Under the pieces are notes generated by a model. It saw only the letters and a list, made by a program, of their open reading frames with translations. It was not told where the DNA came from and did no database searches. From the NCBI GenBank assembly GCA_025359915.1, contig JANYDE010000120.1, forward strand, positions 1 through 48,469: DNA of 48,469 nucleotides, in the 5' to 3' direction. Positions 34,000 to 44,895 of this stretch are shown one piece after another; position 1 is the stretch's first letter; every line of letters begins with the position of its first letter. The position numbers and the translations under genes are program-made. The stretch comes from Chamaesiphon sp. 336R_metabinner_41. Lineage in GTDB: Bacteria; Cyanobacteriota; Cyanobacteriia; Cyanobacteriales; Chamaesiphonaceae.

Positions 34000-35559
34000 A
34001 TGCCGGAAATAAAGCTGAATCGTTTTCAAAAACTAGATCAATTGCTGGTATCTACCGAACAGATGCAGCAGATCGAAAATATGGTATTTGCAGCGGGAAT
34101 GCCTGTCGCCTCATTAATGGAAAAAGTGGGGGGATTAATTGCGCGACGATTTCAAGTTTTATATCCTCGATTATCATCGCCGCGAGTTGGGATCTTAGTG
34201 GGGATGGGGCATAATGGCGGCGATGCTTTAGTTGTAGCGCGGGAGCTATATTTTCAGGGTTATGATGTTGCTATTTATGTACCATCGGAAGAATTGCGAG
34301 AGCTGACGAATCAGCATTATGGTTATATCTCAAATTTAGGGATAAATATTGTTGAAAATGTTGAGAGTTTAGGTGGCTGCGATGTAATCATCGATGGACT
34401 ATTTGGGTTCGGTTTAAATCGCGAAATTACTGGTAGCCTGTTTGAATCGATCGAATTAATCAATCTATCCAAAATTCCGGTAGTCAGTATCGATCTCCCT
34501 TCAGGTATTCATGCTGATACTGGGGCTGTTTTAGGGATTGCAATTCAGGCTACTCATACCCTCTGTTTGGGGCTATGGAAACTAGCTTTTGTGCAGGAAC
34601 ACGCGATCGAATATTTAGGCAAAGCCGAACTAATTGATTTCGATCTGCTGTTGACAGATATCGATACTGTAATCGCAGAAAAGCCGAATATTAGCCGGAT
34701 GACGACTAGTCGAGCAGTTGCTAATTTACCTGTAAATAGAGCAGCAACCACCCATAAATATCAGCAAGGACATTTATTATTAATAGTCGGTTCTGAGCAG
34801 TATGCTGGGGCAGCAATCCTCGCCGGATTGGGTGCGAGAGCAACTGGCGTGGGGATGTTGTCAATTGCCGTACCAAAGTCCCTCAAACCACTATTATTAA
34901 ACTACCTACCAGAAGCCTTAATTATCGGCTGTCCAGAAACAGAAGCAGGGACAATTAAATCATTACCAGAACTAGACTTTAGTAAATATCAGGCAATTGC
35001 ATGTGGTTGTGGTTTAACCGATCGACCATCGAAGATAGTTAAACAAATTTTAGCAGCAAATTGTCCGATTATTCTAGATGCCGATGCACTCAATATTATC
35101 GCCAAACTTGGCATCGAAACCACCATACCTAAACGCACACACCCAACAATTTTAACACCCCACCTCGGCGAATTCAAACGGCTATTTCTCAAAATCCCGA
35201 CAACTAATAAACTCACCGCCACAATCGCCGCAGCTCAAGCTAGTCAGGCGATTATATTGCTCAAAGGAGCGAGAACTGTAATCGCTGGAATTGATGGTAA
35301 TTCGATCGTTATTCCAGATAGTACGCCAGCCTTAGCCAGAGGTGGTAGTGGCGATATTTTGACAGGGTTAATCGGTGGTTTAATTGCAACTAATAGTCGG
35401 GAAGATTTGACTATTCCTGAAGTCGTTGCAACTGCGGCTTGGTGGCATAGTCAAACAGGGATTTTGGTAGCTAACGAGCGCGGAGATCTGGGCGTAGATC
35501 CTCTGACTTTGATTCAATATTTAACTACCGTAATTCAGAACACTAGGCAGTCTGGATAG
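34000..35559 (+). CDS. nnr: Bifunctional NAD(P)H-hydrate epimerase / ADP-dependent dehydratase
   Basis: 519 residues combining two repair activities for damaged nicotinamide cofactors. The N-terminal YjeF_N epimerase (about 1-220) has VGMGHNGGDALVVARELYFQG and IDLPSGIHADTGAVLG. The C-terminal dehydratase (about 235-515) has HKYQQGHLLLIVGS, ILDADALNII, TPHLGEFKRL and the ribokinase-like RGGSGDILTGLIGGL. Domain order and length are standard. It is directly coupled to dam (stop and start nearly touch), with an AAGAGA box. Confidence 0.95.
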   Translation: MPEIKLNRFQKLDQLLVSTEQMQQIENMVFAAGMPVASLMEKVGGLIARRFQVLYPRLSSPRVGILVGMGHNGGDALVVARELYFQGYDVAIYVPSEELRELTNQHYGYISNLGINIVENVESLGGCDVIIDGLFGFGLNREITGSLFESIELINLSKIPVVSIDLPSGIHADTGAVLGIAIQATHTLCLGLWKLAFVQEHAIEYLGKAELIDFDLLLTDIDTVIAEKPNISRMTTSRAVANLPVNRAATTHKYQQGHLLLIVGSEQYAGAAILAGLGARATGVGMLSIAVPKSLKPLLLNYLPEALIIGCPETEAGTIKSLPELDFSKYQAIACGCGLTDRPSKIVKQILAANCPIILDADALNIIAKLGIETTIPKRTHPTILTPHLGEFKRLFLKIPTTNKLTATIAAAQASQAIILLKGARTVIAGIDGNSIVIPDSTPALARGGSGDILTGLIGGLIATNSREDLTIPEVVATAAWWHSQTGILVANERGDLGVDPLTLIQYLTTVIQNTRQSG

Positions 35560-35594
35560 TTTACGATAAAGTAGTAATAATTATGATGTAAATT

Positions 35595-35873
35595 ATGAAT
35601 ACGATCGATAATTCACTAATAGACGATATATCCTCTGTAGACATGGTAACAGTGACAGAATTGCAGCATCAGCTCAGTGATATACTCCAGCAACTATCAC
35701 CAGAGCGATTAAAAGTATTAGCTGATTTTGCAGCTTATTTAGCAGATGCAGAGAGTGAAGCCGCAACTCAAGAACTTTTAGCAATTCCTGGATTGCTAGA
35801 GCGGGTTAAAAAAAGTCAATTAACACCTAAAAGTGATTGTGTAAATTGGAGAACTGTTCGCTCTGATGTATGA
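35595..35873 (+). CDS. Antitoxin-like protein of a RelE module
   Basis: 92 residues, acidic and helical. It includes LQQLSPERLKVLADFAAYLA and the tail LLAIPGLLERVKK...WRTVRSDV, a pattern common in cyanobacterial antitoxins (DUF2281-like) found before RelE toxins. Its stop codon overlaps the toxin start by eight bases. It would bind the toxin and repress the operon. Confidence 0.75.
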   Translation: MNTIDNSLIDDISSVDMVTVTELQHQLSDILQQLSPERLKVLADFAAYLADAESEAATQELLAIPGLLERVKKSQLTPKSDCVNWRTVRSDV

Positions 35874-36129
35874 AGTTCTACTATATCCCGATGCTAAAGC
35901 TGCATATGCTAGTGCTGATAAAGCTCTAGCAAAGAAAATTGCCAAATGTTTACAACAATTAGAGCAAATGCCCTTATTTCACCCAAATGTGAAAGCTCTC
36001 AAGGGCAATTATACTGGTTATTATCGTTATCGAATTGGAGACTATCGGGTTATCTATTCGGTAGACGAGGAAATAGTCAAGGTATTTGTTTTGACTATTA
36101 GTAGACGTGGCGAAGCATACGAATCATGA
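35866..36129 (+). CDS. RelE-family toxin
   Basis: 87 residues with the full RelE pattern: YEVLLYPDAKAAYASADKALAKKIAKCLQQL, HPNVKALKGNYTGYYRYRIGDYRVIYSV and VFVLTISRRGEAY, including the basic and tyrosine residues that act in ribosome-dependent mRNA cleavage. It overlaps its antitoxin and converges with, and overlaps by six bases, the GNAT gene end. Confidence 0.88.
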   Translation: MYEVLLYPDAKAAYASADKALAKKIAKCLQQLEQMPLFHPNVKALKGNYTGYYRYRIGDYRVIYSVDEEIVKVFVLTISRRGEAYES

Positions 36130-36795
36130 AGAAGACTTATCTGCTTGGCGAACAGAACGTCCATAATCTAAGGCTTCGAGAAATGTGGCTTCATCTGAGA
36201 TAGAGCCAACAAGTTTATCCATCCATTTGTTTGCAGTAGGTTGATTAACAATTTTTTGTTTGAGATCTACAACCTCTTCTTTAATTAGTGCGTACATGAC
36301 ACTATCGATGAGTTGTCCATCCTTGTATCTGCTCTGTTTCAATACTCCTTCCCGCACGAAACCCACCTTTTCCAGTACACGCATCGAAGCTGGATTCCAA
36401 GCAAAGACACAAGCCTGAAGTCTTGCAAAAGGTAGATTCAAAAAGGCATAATCTACCATCGCCTGAGCCGCAGCAGTAGCGATTCCTTTACCCCAGAAAG
36501 GTTCACCAATCCAATAGCCAAAGTCTCCGGTTTTGCAACAGACTCCATCATCAGGAATTATGCCAATTCCACCGACGGCGATTCCTTCAAATTCGATGGC
36601 GAGATGTGTCCTTAATGTTGGTTTGTTGGCAACTTCAATCCATTTTTCGGCATCTGTTTCTGTATAGGGATGCGGAAACATATCGGTAAGATTGAGCCAG
36701 ATTTTGCGATTGTTAGCATTCTGAACTAGATTTAGTTTATCATCTGGTTCCCATGATCGAATCCAACAATTTGAGAGTTTTGTCTGAATACGCAT
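36124..36795 (-). CDS. GNAT acetyltransferase (RimJ/RimL type) with antitoxin-like tail
   Basis: About 223 residues from ATG 36795 (a TTG at 36804 is the alternative, with AAGGA upstream). Residues 1-170 are a RimJ/RimL-type N-acetyltransferase: LAIEFEGIAVGGIGI, the CoA-binding GYWIGEPFWGKGIATAAAQAM, and VFAWNPASMRVLEKVGFVREG. The last 45 residues are not part of that fold and read WMDKLVGSISDEATFLEALDYGRSVRQADK, which resembles the C-terminal tail of cyanobacterial antitoxins. This may be a fusion of a decayed antitoxin gene to the acetyltransferase. Substrate unknown. Confidence 0.82.
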   Translation of the reverse strand: MRIQTKLSNCWIRSWEPDDKLNLVQNANNRKIWLNLTDMFPHPYTETDAEKWIEVANKPTLRTHLAIEFEGIAVGGIGIIPDDGVCCKTGDFGYWIGEPFWGKGIATAAAQAMVDYAFLNLPFARLQACVFAWNPASMRVLEKVGFVREGVLKQSRYKDGQLIDSVMYALIKEEVVDLKQKIVNQPTANKWMDKLVGSISDEATFLEALDYGRSVRQADKSSS

Positions 36796-36804
36796 AATAT
36801 CCAA

Positions 36805-37111
36805 AATTCCTTGTTAATATGAAGATATAATAGCTTTTGTTGTAGTTCGGCTCCGCTCACTAACCAGAATTAAACCCAACACATCTAGGATATTTGTGTT
36901 GATCTTGGGTTTTGCTCCGCGCAACCCAACCTATGCTTTTCCAAACGCTCCAAGATGATTTTGAATTCTAGAAGTGCTTAATTTAATCTTCCTTGCATAT
37001 TCCAACATATGTTGATGTTGCCAAGTATTCATCGTATCGTCAGTAGTAATAACCGTATTGAAACAACTCCCATAGGTAAGAGAGCAGACGTAGAATGGAG
37101 AGCGACAATAT
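36805..37111. other. Spacer with dispersed repeat and a degenerate open frame
   Basis: It contains an imperfect hairpin of the AAACCCAACAC/GTGTTG..TTGGGTTT type (36872-36912) and a partial copy of the AACCCAACCTA repeat. On the minus strand, from the end of ligA to a TAG at 36933-36931, one frame is open for about 60 codons (it includes WQHQHMLEYARKIKLS) but lacks a start at the expected place; it may be a remnant of a lost gene. Confidence 0.35.
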
Positions 37112-39190
<2,079 letters not shown>

Positions 39191-39292
39191 CTATCGATTC
39201 CACAAGACTCGATCGAAAGATGGTTCGGTTTGCCAGTTCGCTAGCGATTGAAATCGTAGGCTGGATTGACGCAGCAACTCCAACACACTCAA

Positions 39293-39625
39293 CTATTCCA
39301 ACACCAAGATACTTGCTGATCCACTATTTTCAAACTGACAGATAGTGTCAAAATTATCTCTCAAGATCTCAATTATTTCTACCGTTGGACTATTCCCAAT
39401 CCAAAGATAGATCAACTTGGGAGCACGATCATAAAGTAAATTGTGCTGATAAAAATCAGCATCTTTGGAAACGATGACAAAGTTATTCGTCTTTGCGTAC
39501 TCCCAAATCAAACTATCCTCACTATTTTTCAGTGCTAAATTTTTGACATGTGCCGAGTCAGGATACAAGTCGATAATTTTACGGACAATCTGACTGGACA
39601 AATTTTCTTCCAATAGTAATTTCAT
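39293..39625 (-). CDS. DUF5615 PIN-like putative toxin nuclease
   Basis: 110 residues from ATG 39625. MKLLLEENLSSQIV at the start and WEYAKTNNFVIVSKDADFY in the middle are the acidic motifs of the DUF5615 branch of PIN-like nucleases. These are paired with DUF433 proteins in many bacteria and are thought to be toxin-antitoxin modules. The start overlaps the DUF433 stop by one base (TGATG), pointing to coupled translation. Confidence 0.85.
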   Translation of the reverse strand: MKLLLEENLSSQIVRKIIDLYPDSAHVKNLALKNSEDSLIWEYAKTNNFVIVSKDADFYQHNLLYDRAPKLIYLWIGNSPTVEIIEILRDNFDTICQFENSGSASILVLE

Positions 39626-39846
39626 CACAAACTCACAAATATTTTTTTCTCACTATCGGCTGTAAACTCTAAACAAGCTTTTATATCTTCTGATGTGAGT
39701 TCGTCAAAATCCCCTAAAATCTCTGCCTGCGTCATCCCACCATCTAGATATTCTAAGATGTCGGTGACAGTGATTCGCATTCCCCGAACACACGGTTTGC
39801 TACTGCGTTTTCCAGGCTCAATTGTAATGATGTGTTGGTAATCCAT
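39625..39846 (-). CDS. DUF433 putative antitoxin
   Basis: 73 residues, almost entirely the DUF433 helix-turn-helix domain: ITIEPGKRSSKPCVRGMRITVTDIL, EYLDGGMTQAEILGDFDELTSEDIKACLEF. It is the usual partner of DUF5615 proteins; it probably binds the operator and neutralises the nuclease. First gene of the two-gene unit. Confidence 0.87.
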   Translation of the reverse strand: MDYQHIITIEPGKRSSKPCVRGMRITVTDILEYLDGGMTQAEILGDFDELTSEDIKACLEFTADSEKKIFVSL

Positions 39847-39880
39847 AAAATTGTATCTTGTGTATAAATTTTACCACCAA

Positions 39881-40438
39881 TTAGAATTCATTTTGCACAA
39901 GCCAATCCAGGACATCTTGTGCATTTCTATCTGGTGGAAAAACTGGATAAAAGACTTTGACTATTTTGCCATCATTGACAATCGTGGTGAGTCGCTTAAT
40001 TAGTCGTTTACCTTCTACTTCAAATGTTGGTAATTTCAATGAATTTGTAACTGCAAAATCTACATCACTGAGCAGCTCAAATGGTAAATGAAGTCTTGCA
40101 ACGACTTCTTTTTGATACGAAGAGTCTTGTGTACTGAGTCCATAGACACGAACTCCTAGAGATTGTAATTCGGCATTAAAATCGCGAAAAGCGCAAGATT
40201 GAAGAGTACAACCCGCCGCGCCAGGAATCTGCTCCCATCCATCTGGTATCGCTACATCCGGTTGCTTTGTCATTGGATAGCAGTAAATCACGACTTTTCC
40301 CTGAATAGCTGACAAGTCCAATTGATTACCAGAAGTTGAAATAAGCATCACAGCAGGCAATCTTTCACCCAATAGATGATTACATTTGCCATCATCCTCT
40401 GGAATCGGCAATTTTGAGAAATCTGGTGAGTATTGCAT
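39881..40438 (-). CDS. Peroxiredoxin
   Basis: 185 residues from ATG 40438. Thioredoxin-fold peroxiredoxin with GCTLQSCAFRDF: Cys77 and Cys82 with four residues between, the arrangement of PrxQ/BCP-type enzymes, and KVVIYCYPMT before it. It reduces hydroperoxides with thiols. A longer frame from TTG 40501 would overlap the Uma2 gene upstream and adds residues unlike the family, so the shorter start is preferred. Confidence 0.85.
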   Translation of the reverse strand: MQYSPDFSKLPIPEDDGKCNHLLGERLPAVMLISTSGNQLDLSAIQGKVVIYCYPMTKQPDVAIPDGWEQIPGAAGCTLQSCAFRDFNAELQSLGVRVYGLSTQDSSYQKEVVARLHLPFELLSDVDFAVTNSLKLPTFEVEGKRLIKRLTTIVNDGKIVKVFYPVFPPDRNAQDVLDWLVQNEF

Positions 40439-40493
40439 CGACAATTCTGATTTAATATCTTTTAGTATGAGAGATGACCTTAATTGATATTTC

Positions 40494-41099
40494 TTAAACA
40501 AGTAGATAGATCGAGAGTTCTAGATCGGGAAATGTTGGAGATACAATTAGCTCATTACTTCTAAACTGATGCAAGTCGTATTCACCATCAACTAGATAAT
40601 AAACCGAAATAGTTGGCTGCTTTGGATGCCCAATAAAATTACGTCCGCCCAACCCTAAATAATCGACGATCCAATATTCTTGAATACCTAATGCTTGGTA
40701 AGCAATCTGTTTGATAGCATAATCATCTTGCCAATTAGTCGAGACTACTTCGATGGCTAATTTGACCGAACTACCTTGGGTAATAATCGATTCAGTCTCC
40801 CACCGTTGTTCCTGAGCTAGCAGTTCTTTGTCTAAAACGATGCCATCTGGTTCATATCCAGACTTACCATCGATCGATTTAACAATTGATTCTCGTGGAA
40901 TCAGATAAGGTAGTGGGGATTGACGAATGATAAAGTTCAACTCGGAAATAATAAAACCAGCTATTTCCGAATGTTTGCCGCGTGGTTTGGGCATTTCGAG
41001 AATTTCTCCATCTCTGAGTTCGTAGCGAAATGCCGATCTCTCTGGCAACCAGGCGATAAAATCATCAAAGCTAATTGTTTTAGATTCTGCTAGTACCAT
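40494..41099 (-). CDS. Uma2 (DUF820) family endonuclease-like protein
   Basis: 201 residues, the intact short form of the family: FRYELRDGEILEMPKPRGKHSEI, YEPDGIVLDKEL, VKLAIEVVSTNWQDDYAIKQIAYQALGIQEYWIVDY. The acidic and E-V-S strands of a PD-(D/E)XK-like nuclease are present. Function in the cell is unsettled. The peroxiredoxin gene follows directly on the same strand. Confidence 0.9.
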   Translation of the reverse strand: MVLAESKTISFDDFIAWLPERSAFRYELRDGEILEMPKPRGKHSEIAGFIISELNFIIRQSPLPYLIPRESIVKSIDGKSGYEPDGIVLDKELLAQEQRWETESIITQGSSVKLAIEVVSTNWQDDYAIKQIAYQALGIQEYWIVDYLGLGGRNFIGHPKQPTISVYYLVDGEYDLHQFRSNELIVSPTFPDLELSIYLLV

Positions 41100-41262
41100 G
41101 TTTATTTTGCGTGACTCAGCACTGAAATAACTTTATCTAGTTAAGATAATTTTAGCCCAAGTTGCTACCTATTAAAATGCCGCCGATTAAAACCATCCTG
41201 ACGGATACGCTCCGCGAGTAGGGCGGACTTTGCATCACAAGCAGCGGTTTTAACTGCTGGAT

Positions 41263-42162
41263 TTATAGGTGGCTCTGGCCCAATTTACGAATCCAGTCGA
41301 TGAGAACAGGATTAACTAATTTTGGTGCTTCATCTTGAGGACAGTGACCAACATTCGGGAGTTCAACAAATTCACCAACAGTAGATACATTCATCAATTC
41401 TCGCCCTAGATCGATCGGTTCCCACGGATCGGCTGCACCCCAAATCGCGATCGCGGGACAGGATAATTGGGGTAATAGATCTTCTGGTAATGGCCCCCAG
41501 GAATAGGCTGTGAACTTGAGGAATACGTCCGCTGCGCCCGCGTCGGCGGCTGGAGCCATCAGAATATCGATTAGTTCATCGCTGACGGCTTCAGGGCGAT
41601 GGTAGGCTTGTAAGAGGATTTTGCGAACGACTTTGGGTTGGGCGAGTTGCTGGAAGAAAAAATTGCCGACTTCTGGTATAGTGAGGATAGACTGGAGGAC
41701 TGGTGTACCCCAACGACGGTACCAAGGCATCTCAACTCGTTTGCGATCGTGTAATAAGCGCAAGGAGCAATTGAGCATTGCTACGCCTGTAAATAATTCT
41801 GGTTCAGTTACGGCAGCTTGCAGGGCGACAATACAGCCGATCGAATTACCAACCAAAGCCGTCGGAGTGCCAATAATTTCGCGACAAAAATCAATAACTA
41901 ATTCTGCCCAAGTTTCAAAGGTATAGTCAATTTCGGTGCTGGGTTTGGGTTTTGCTGATGCGCCAAAGCCAATGAGATCGATCGCGTAACACCGATAATT
42001 TTCGGCAAGTACGGGAATATTTTTGCGCCAATGTCCAACCGAAGCACCGAAGCCATGAATCAATAATACCGCCGCACCTGTGTCTCCGGCCGTCTGATAA
42101 TTAATCTGATATCCCCGCCACATCCAGGTCGAATTTGCAATTGGAGTCGCGATCGAATTCAT
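41263..42162 (-). CDS. Alpha/beta-fold hydrolase
   Basis: 299 residues. The oxyanion motif LLIHGFGASVGHWRKNIP, nucleophile elbow VGNSIGC (Ser107), Asp in AIWGAADPWEP and His in NVGHCPQDEAP complete the catalytic triad. Cyanobacteria carry several such enzymes of unknown substrate, some of them related to chlorophyll or lipid metabolism. It is a single gene ending in a spacer that holds a copy of the GCGGAGCGTAT repeat (41201-41220). Confidence 0.88.
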   Translation of the reverse strand: MNSIATPIANSTWMWRGYQINYQTAGDTGAAVLLIHGFGASVGHWRKNIPVLAENYRCYAIDLIGFGASAKPKPSTEIDYTFETWAELVIDFCREIIGTPTALVGNSIGCIVALQAAVTEPELFTGVAMLNCSLRLLHDRKRVEMPWYRRWGTPVLQSILTIPEVGNFFFQQLAQPKVVRKILLQAYHRPEAVSDELIDILMAPAADAGAADVFLKFTAYSWGPLPEDLLPQLSCPAIAIWGAADPWEPIDLGRELMNVSTVGEFVELPNVGHCPQDEAPKLVNPVLIDWIRKLGQSHL

Positions 42163-42220
42163 AGATTAAACATTGTTTTCTAGCAAGATTATTCTAACGC
42201 GATCCATATGCTGATAGGGC

Positions 42221-42253
42221 AAAAACCCGACTTTTTGAAAAAGTCGGGTTTTT
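42221..42253. terminator. Hairpin AAAAACCCGACTTTTT
   Basis: A perfect 16-bp inverted repeat with a single central base (42221-42236, 42238-42253). It lies between the divergent hydrolase and der genes, so it is not obviously at a gene end; it is part of the dispersed CCCGACTTTT hairpin family (9232, 23198, 24456, 33129). Confidence 0.6.
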
Positions 42254-42365
42254 AGCTAGCACTAGTCTTAAATTAACCTAAATTACTGGATCTGTATTGA
42301 ACTACTCCACACTATCCGTCCGATCGCGATAAACTAGAATATTGCTCTCTTGTTCTCAGAATTTT

Positions 42366-43733
42366 ATGTCGCTGCCGATCGTTGCTATTATAGGTCGTCC
42401 CAATGTGGGTAAATCCACACTCGTCAATCGTTTGGCGGGCGCACGGGAATCGATCGTGCATGATGAGCCAGGAGTTACCCGCGATCGTACATATCGTCGG
42501 GCATTTTGGCAGGATCGTGAGTTTGTGGTCGTCGATACGGGTGGACTCGTATTTGATGATGATACGGAATTTTTGCCGCTGATTCGCGAACAGGCGATGA
42601 CAGCCCTTACCCAGGCTAGTGCGGCGATTTTCGTGGTGGATGGACAAGAAGGAATTACTGGTGGAGATCGGGAAATTGCTTCCTGGTTGCGCGTGCAGCA
42701 AGTTCCAGTTTTCTTGGCTGTCAATAAGTGTGAATCGGAAACCGTTGGTGCGCTCCAAACTGCTGATTTTTGGCAGTTAGGCATCGGCGAACCTTATGGA
42801 ATTTCGAGTATTCATGGTAGTGGTACTGGGGAATTATTGGATGAATTAATTCTCAATTTGCCAGTGATGGATGAGGTGGATGAACCGGAAATTCGGGTGG
42901 CAATTATTGGACGACCAAATGTTGGTAAGTCCAGTTTGTTGAATGCGTTCCTCGGTGAAAATCGGGCGATTGTCAGTCCAATTTCTGGTACTACTCGCGA
43001 TGCGATCGATACCGTAATTACCCGCAATAATACCAATTATCGGTTAATTGATACGGCGGGGATTCGGCGGAAGAAAAACGTCGATTACGGTCCAGAATTC
43101 TTTGGGATCAATCGGGCGTTTAAAGCGATCGATCGGTGTGATATCGTACTATTAGTATTGAACGCGATCGATGGTGTCACCGAGCAGGATCAAAAGTTAG
43201 CTGGACGGATTGCCGAAGAAGGACGTGCTTGCGTAATTGTGGTCAATAAATGGGATGCTGTCGAAAAGGATTCCTATACGATTTATGATTACCAAGAACA
43301 GTTAAATAGTCGGTTGGCTTTTACCAATTGGGCGGAAAATATCTTCGTCAGTGCCTTAACTGGACAACGTGTTGATAAGATCTTAGAAGTAGTCGATCGA
43401 GCCGTCGAACAACATCGTCGTCGTGTCAGTACCGCGACGATTAACCAAGTACTTGAAGAATCAACATCTTGGCACAATCCCCTCGTGACTCGTCAGGGTA
43501 AACAGGGTAAAGTCTACTATGGTACCCAAGTCAGTGCGCAACCACCGACAATCGCGCTATTCGTCAACGATCCTTCGCGGTTTAATGACAACTATCGTCG
43601 TTATATCGAGAATCAATTTCGGACTCAACTCGGCTTTGCAGGTACTCCCCTCCGCCTCCTCTGGCGCGGTAAGAAGCAACGTGAAGGCGAAAAAATCGTT
43701 AACCGCGCAACCAGGGTTAAGACGATGAAATAG
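42366..43733 (+). CDS. der: Ribosome-associated GTPase Der (EngA)
   Basis: 455 residues. Two consecutive GTPase domains, each with the P-loop GRPNVGKS (first at 10-17, second near 180), DTGG/DTAG switch motifs and NKCE/NKWD specificity motifs. A C-terminal KH-like domain binds rRNA. It is essential for 50S ribosome maturation. ATG 42366 gives the family start [12 protein letters not shown]; a TTG eight codons upstream is not needed. Confidence 0.97.
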   Translation: MSLPIVAIIGRPNVGKSTLVNRLAGARESIVHDEPGVTRDRTYRRAFWQDREFVVVDTGGLVFDDDTEFLPLIREQAMTALTQASAAIFVVDGQEGITGGDREIASWLRVQQVPVFLAVNKCESETVGALQTADFWQLGIGEPYGISSIHGSGTGELLDELILNLPVMDEVDEPEIRVAIIGRPNVGKSSLLNAFLGENRAIVSPISGTTRDAIDTVITRNNTNYRLIDTAGIRRKKNVDYGPEFFGINRAFKAIDRCDIVLLVLNAIDGVTEQDQKLAGRIAEEGRACVIVVNKWDAVEKDSYTIYDYQEQLNSRLAFTNWAENIFVSALTGQRVDKILEVVDRAVEQHRRRVSTATINQVLEESTSWHNPLVTRQGKQGKVYYGTQVSAQPPTIALFVNDPSRFNDNYRRYIENQFRTQLGFAGTPLRLLWRGKKQREGEKIVNRATRVKTMK

Positions 43734-43782
43734 CCTGAAATCTAACGGTTTGGTTATCCATCCAATCATCTGCTTGTGTGGC

Positions 43783-43883
43783 TGCGGAGATCTTTACCCC
43801 ACCCCAGCCCTCCCCTTTCTAAGGGGAGGGAGTAAAGCCCCCCCTTTCTAAGGGGGGGTTGAGGGGGTAGCACCATCTCCGCA
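43783..43883. repeat. Nested hairpin repeat with two G/C-rich inner stems
   Basis: An outer inverted repeat TGCGGAGAT/ATCTCCGCA (43783-43791, 43875-43883) encloses two hairpins, CCCTCCCC..GGGGAGGG (43808-43830) and CCCCCCCTT..AAGGGGGGG (43838-43858). It has the same design as the element at 23045-23103 and ends der transcription. Confidence 0.7.
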
Positions 43884-43911
43884 GGTAACTAAATAACTCC
43901 GAGTGCGTTCG

Positions 43912-43967
43912 CTGTCAACTGTCAACTGTCAACTGTCAACTGTCAACTGTCAACTGTCAACTGTCAG
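43912..43967. repeat. Heptanucleotide tandem repeat (CTGTCAA)x8
   Basis: Seven exact copies of CTGTCAA and a final CTGTCAG occupy 56 bp and touch the ATG of the transporter gene with no base between. No ribosome binding site is present. The same heptamer is at 31336-31390 before panC. Confidence 0.92.
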
Positions 43968-44858
43968 ATGGATCTACTCCGTTCTCTACCAATTGGTTTA
44001 TATTTAGAACAGCCCACAACCTGGCTGCATCGACTCGATCCTCGTGTGAAACTATTCTGGCTGTTGAGCTTCCTACTCGCTCCCATTCTGGCGAGTCCGA
44101 TATGGAAGCTGAGTTTAGTTGCGCTACTAGTAATTGTGAGTATCCTCGCGGGGATCCCGTGGCGAGCACTCAAACAACAAATGGGTTGGTTGTTATTGGC
44201 TGGAGGTGCGATCTTTTTGGTGGGGATATTTTCACCAGATACGCTCAATGTCAGCCATCAACTCCGCTCTCCGCCGGATATTGGTGTAGAGATTGTTCAG
44301 CCATATCAATATGTATTATTCAAAATTGATACTGGTGCAATCCATCTCAAAATTACGCGGAAGTCGATCGAGAGTGCCATTTACGCTAGTACTCTAGTAT
44401 TTACATTGGTCTATAGTACTACCGTTTATCTGTTGACTACTGCTCCCGAAGAAATCACGACAGGATTGGAAAGTTTGATGTCACCCCTGCGGCGTTATCA
44501 TGTCCCCGTCACGGAAATTACCCTGACATTGACGCTAGCTTTAAGATTTATTCCGTTAGTATTAGAAGAGATCCAAAACTTGGTGCGATCGATCTATACT
44601 AGAGCGATCGATTGGCAAAAGTTAGGACTCAAAAATAGTGCTAAAGTTTGGTTAACTGTTTCAGAAAAGCTGTTAGAAAATCTCTTGAATCGAGCGGAAC
44701 AAATCGCAACTGCGATGCAGGTACGTGGGTTTACAACGCCAAATACTCATCAGGTACAATGGCATCAATTAAAGCTAGGTAAAACTGACTTTTTAGCGAT
44801 CATACTTTTATCGATTTTTTGGATAGCCAGATTCGTAATCGGTGGTCAATTTGCATGA
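43968..44858 (+). CDS. ecfT: ECF transporter T component (CbiQ family)
   Basis: 296 residues with five to six membrane helices and the family start GLYLEQPTTWLHRLDPRVKL. The coupling helices contain ALRFIPLVLEEIQNLVRSIYTRA and the second ARG-type region RAEQIATAMQVRGF. EcfT links vitamin- or metal-binding S subunits to the ATPases of energy-coupling-factor transporters. Neither S component nor ATPases are nearby, so the substrate is unknown. Confidence 0.9.
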   Translation: MDLLRSLPIGLYLEQPTTWLHRLDPRVKLFWLLSFLLAPILASPIWKLSLVALLVIVSILAGIPWRALKQQMGWLLLAGGAIFLVGIFSPDTLNVSHQLRSPPDIGVEIVQPYQYVLFKIDTGAIHLKITRKSIESAIYASTLVFTLVYSTTVYLLTTAPEEITTGLESLMSPLRRYHVPVTEITLTLTLALRFIPLVLEEIQNLVRSIYTRAIDWQKLGLKNSAKVWLTVSEKLLENLLNRAEQIATAMQVRGFTTPNTHQVQWHQLKLGKTDFLAIILLSIFWIARFVIGGQFA

Positions 44859-44895
44859 TTTTACAGATCCTAATTAATTATCAATTATTAATTCG

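Noticed and set aside
42312-42784. Minus-strand open frames opposite der
   Set aside because: They are shadows of the GTPase gene, whose motifs are unmistakable.
43912-43967. CRISPR-like appearance of the tandem repeats
   Set aside because: The units are 7 bp with no spacers, so these are simple tandem repeats; no cas gene is present.
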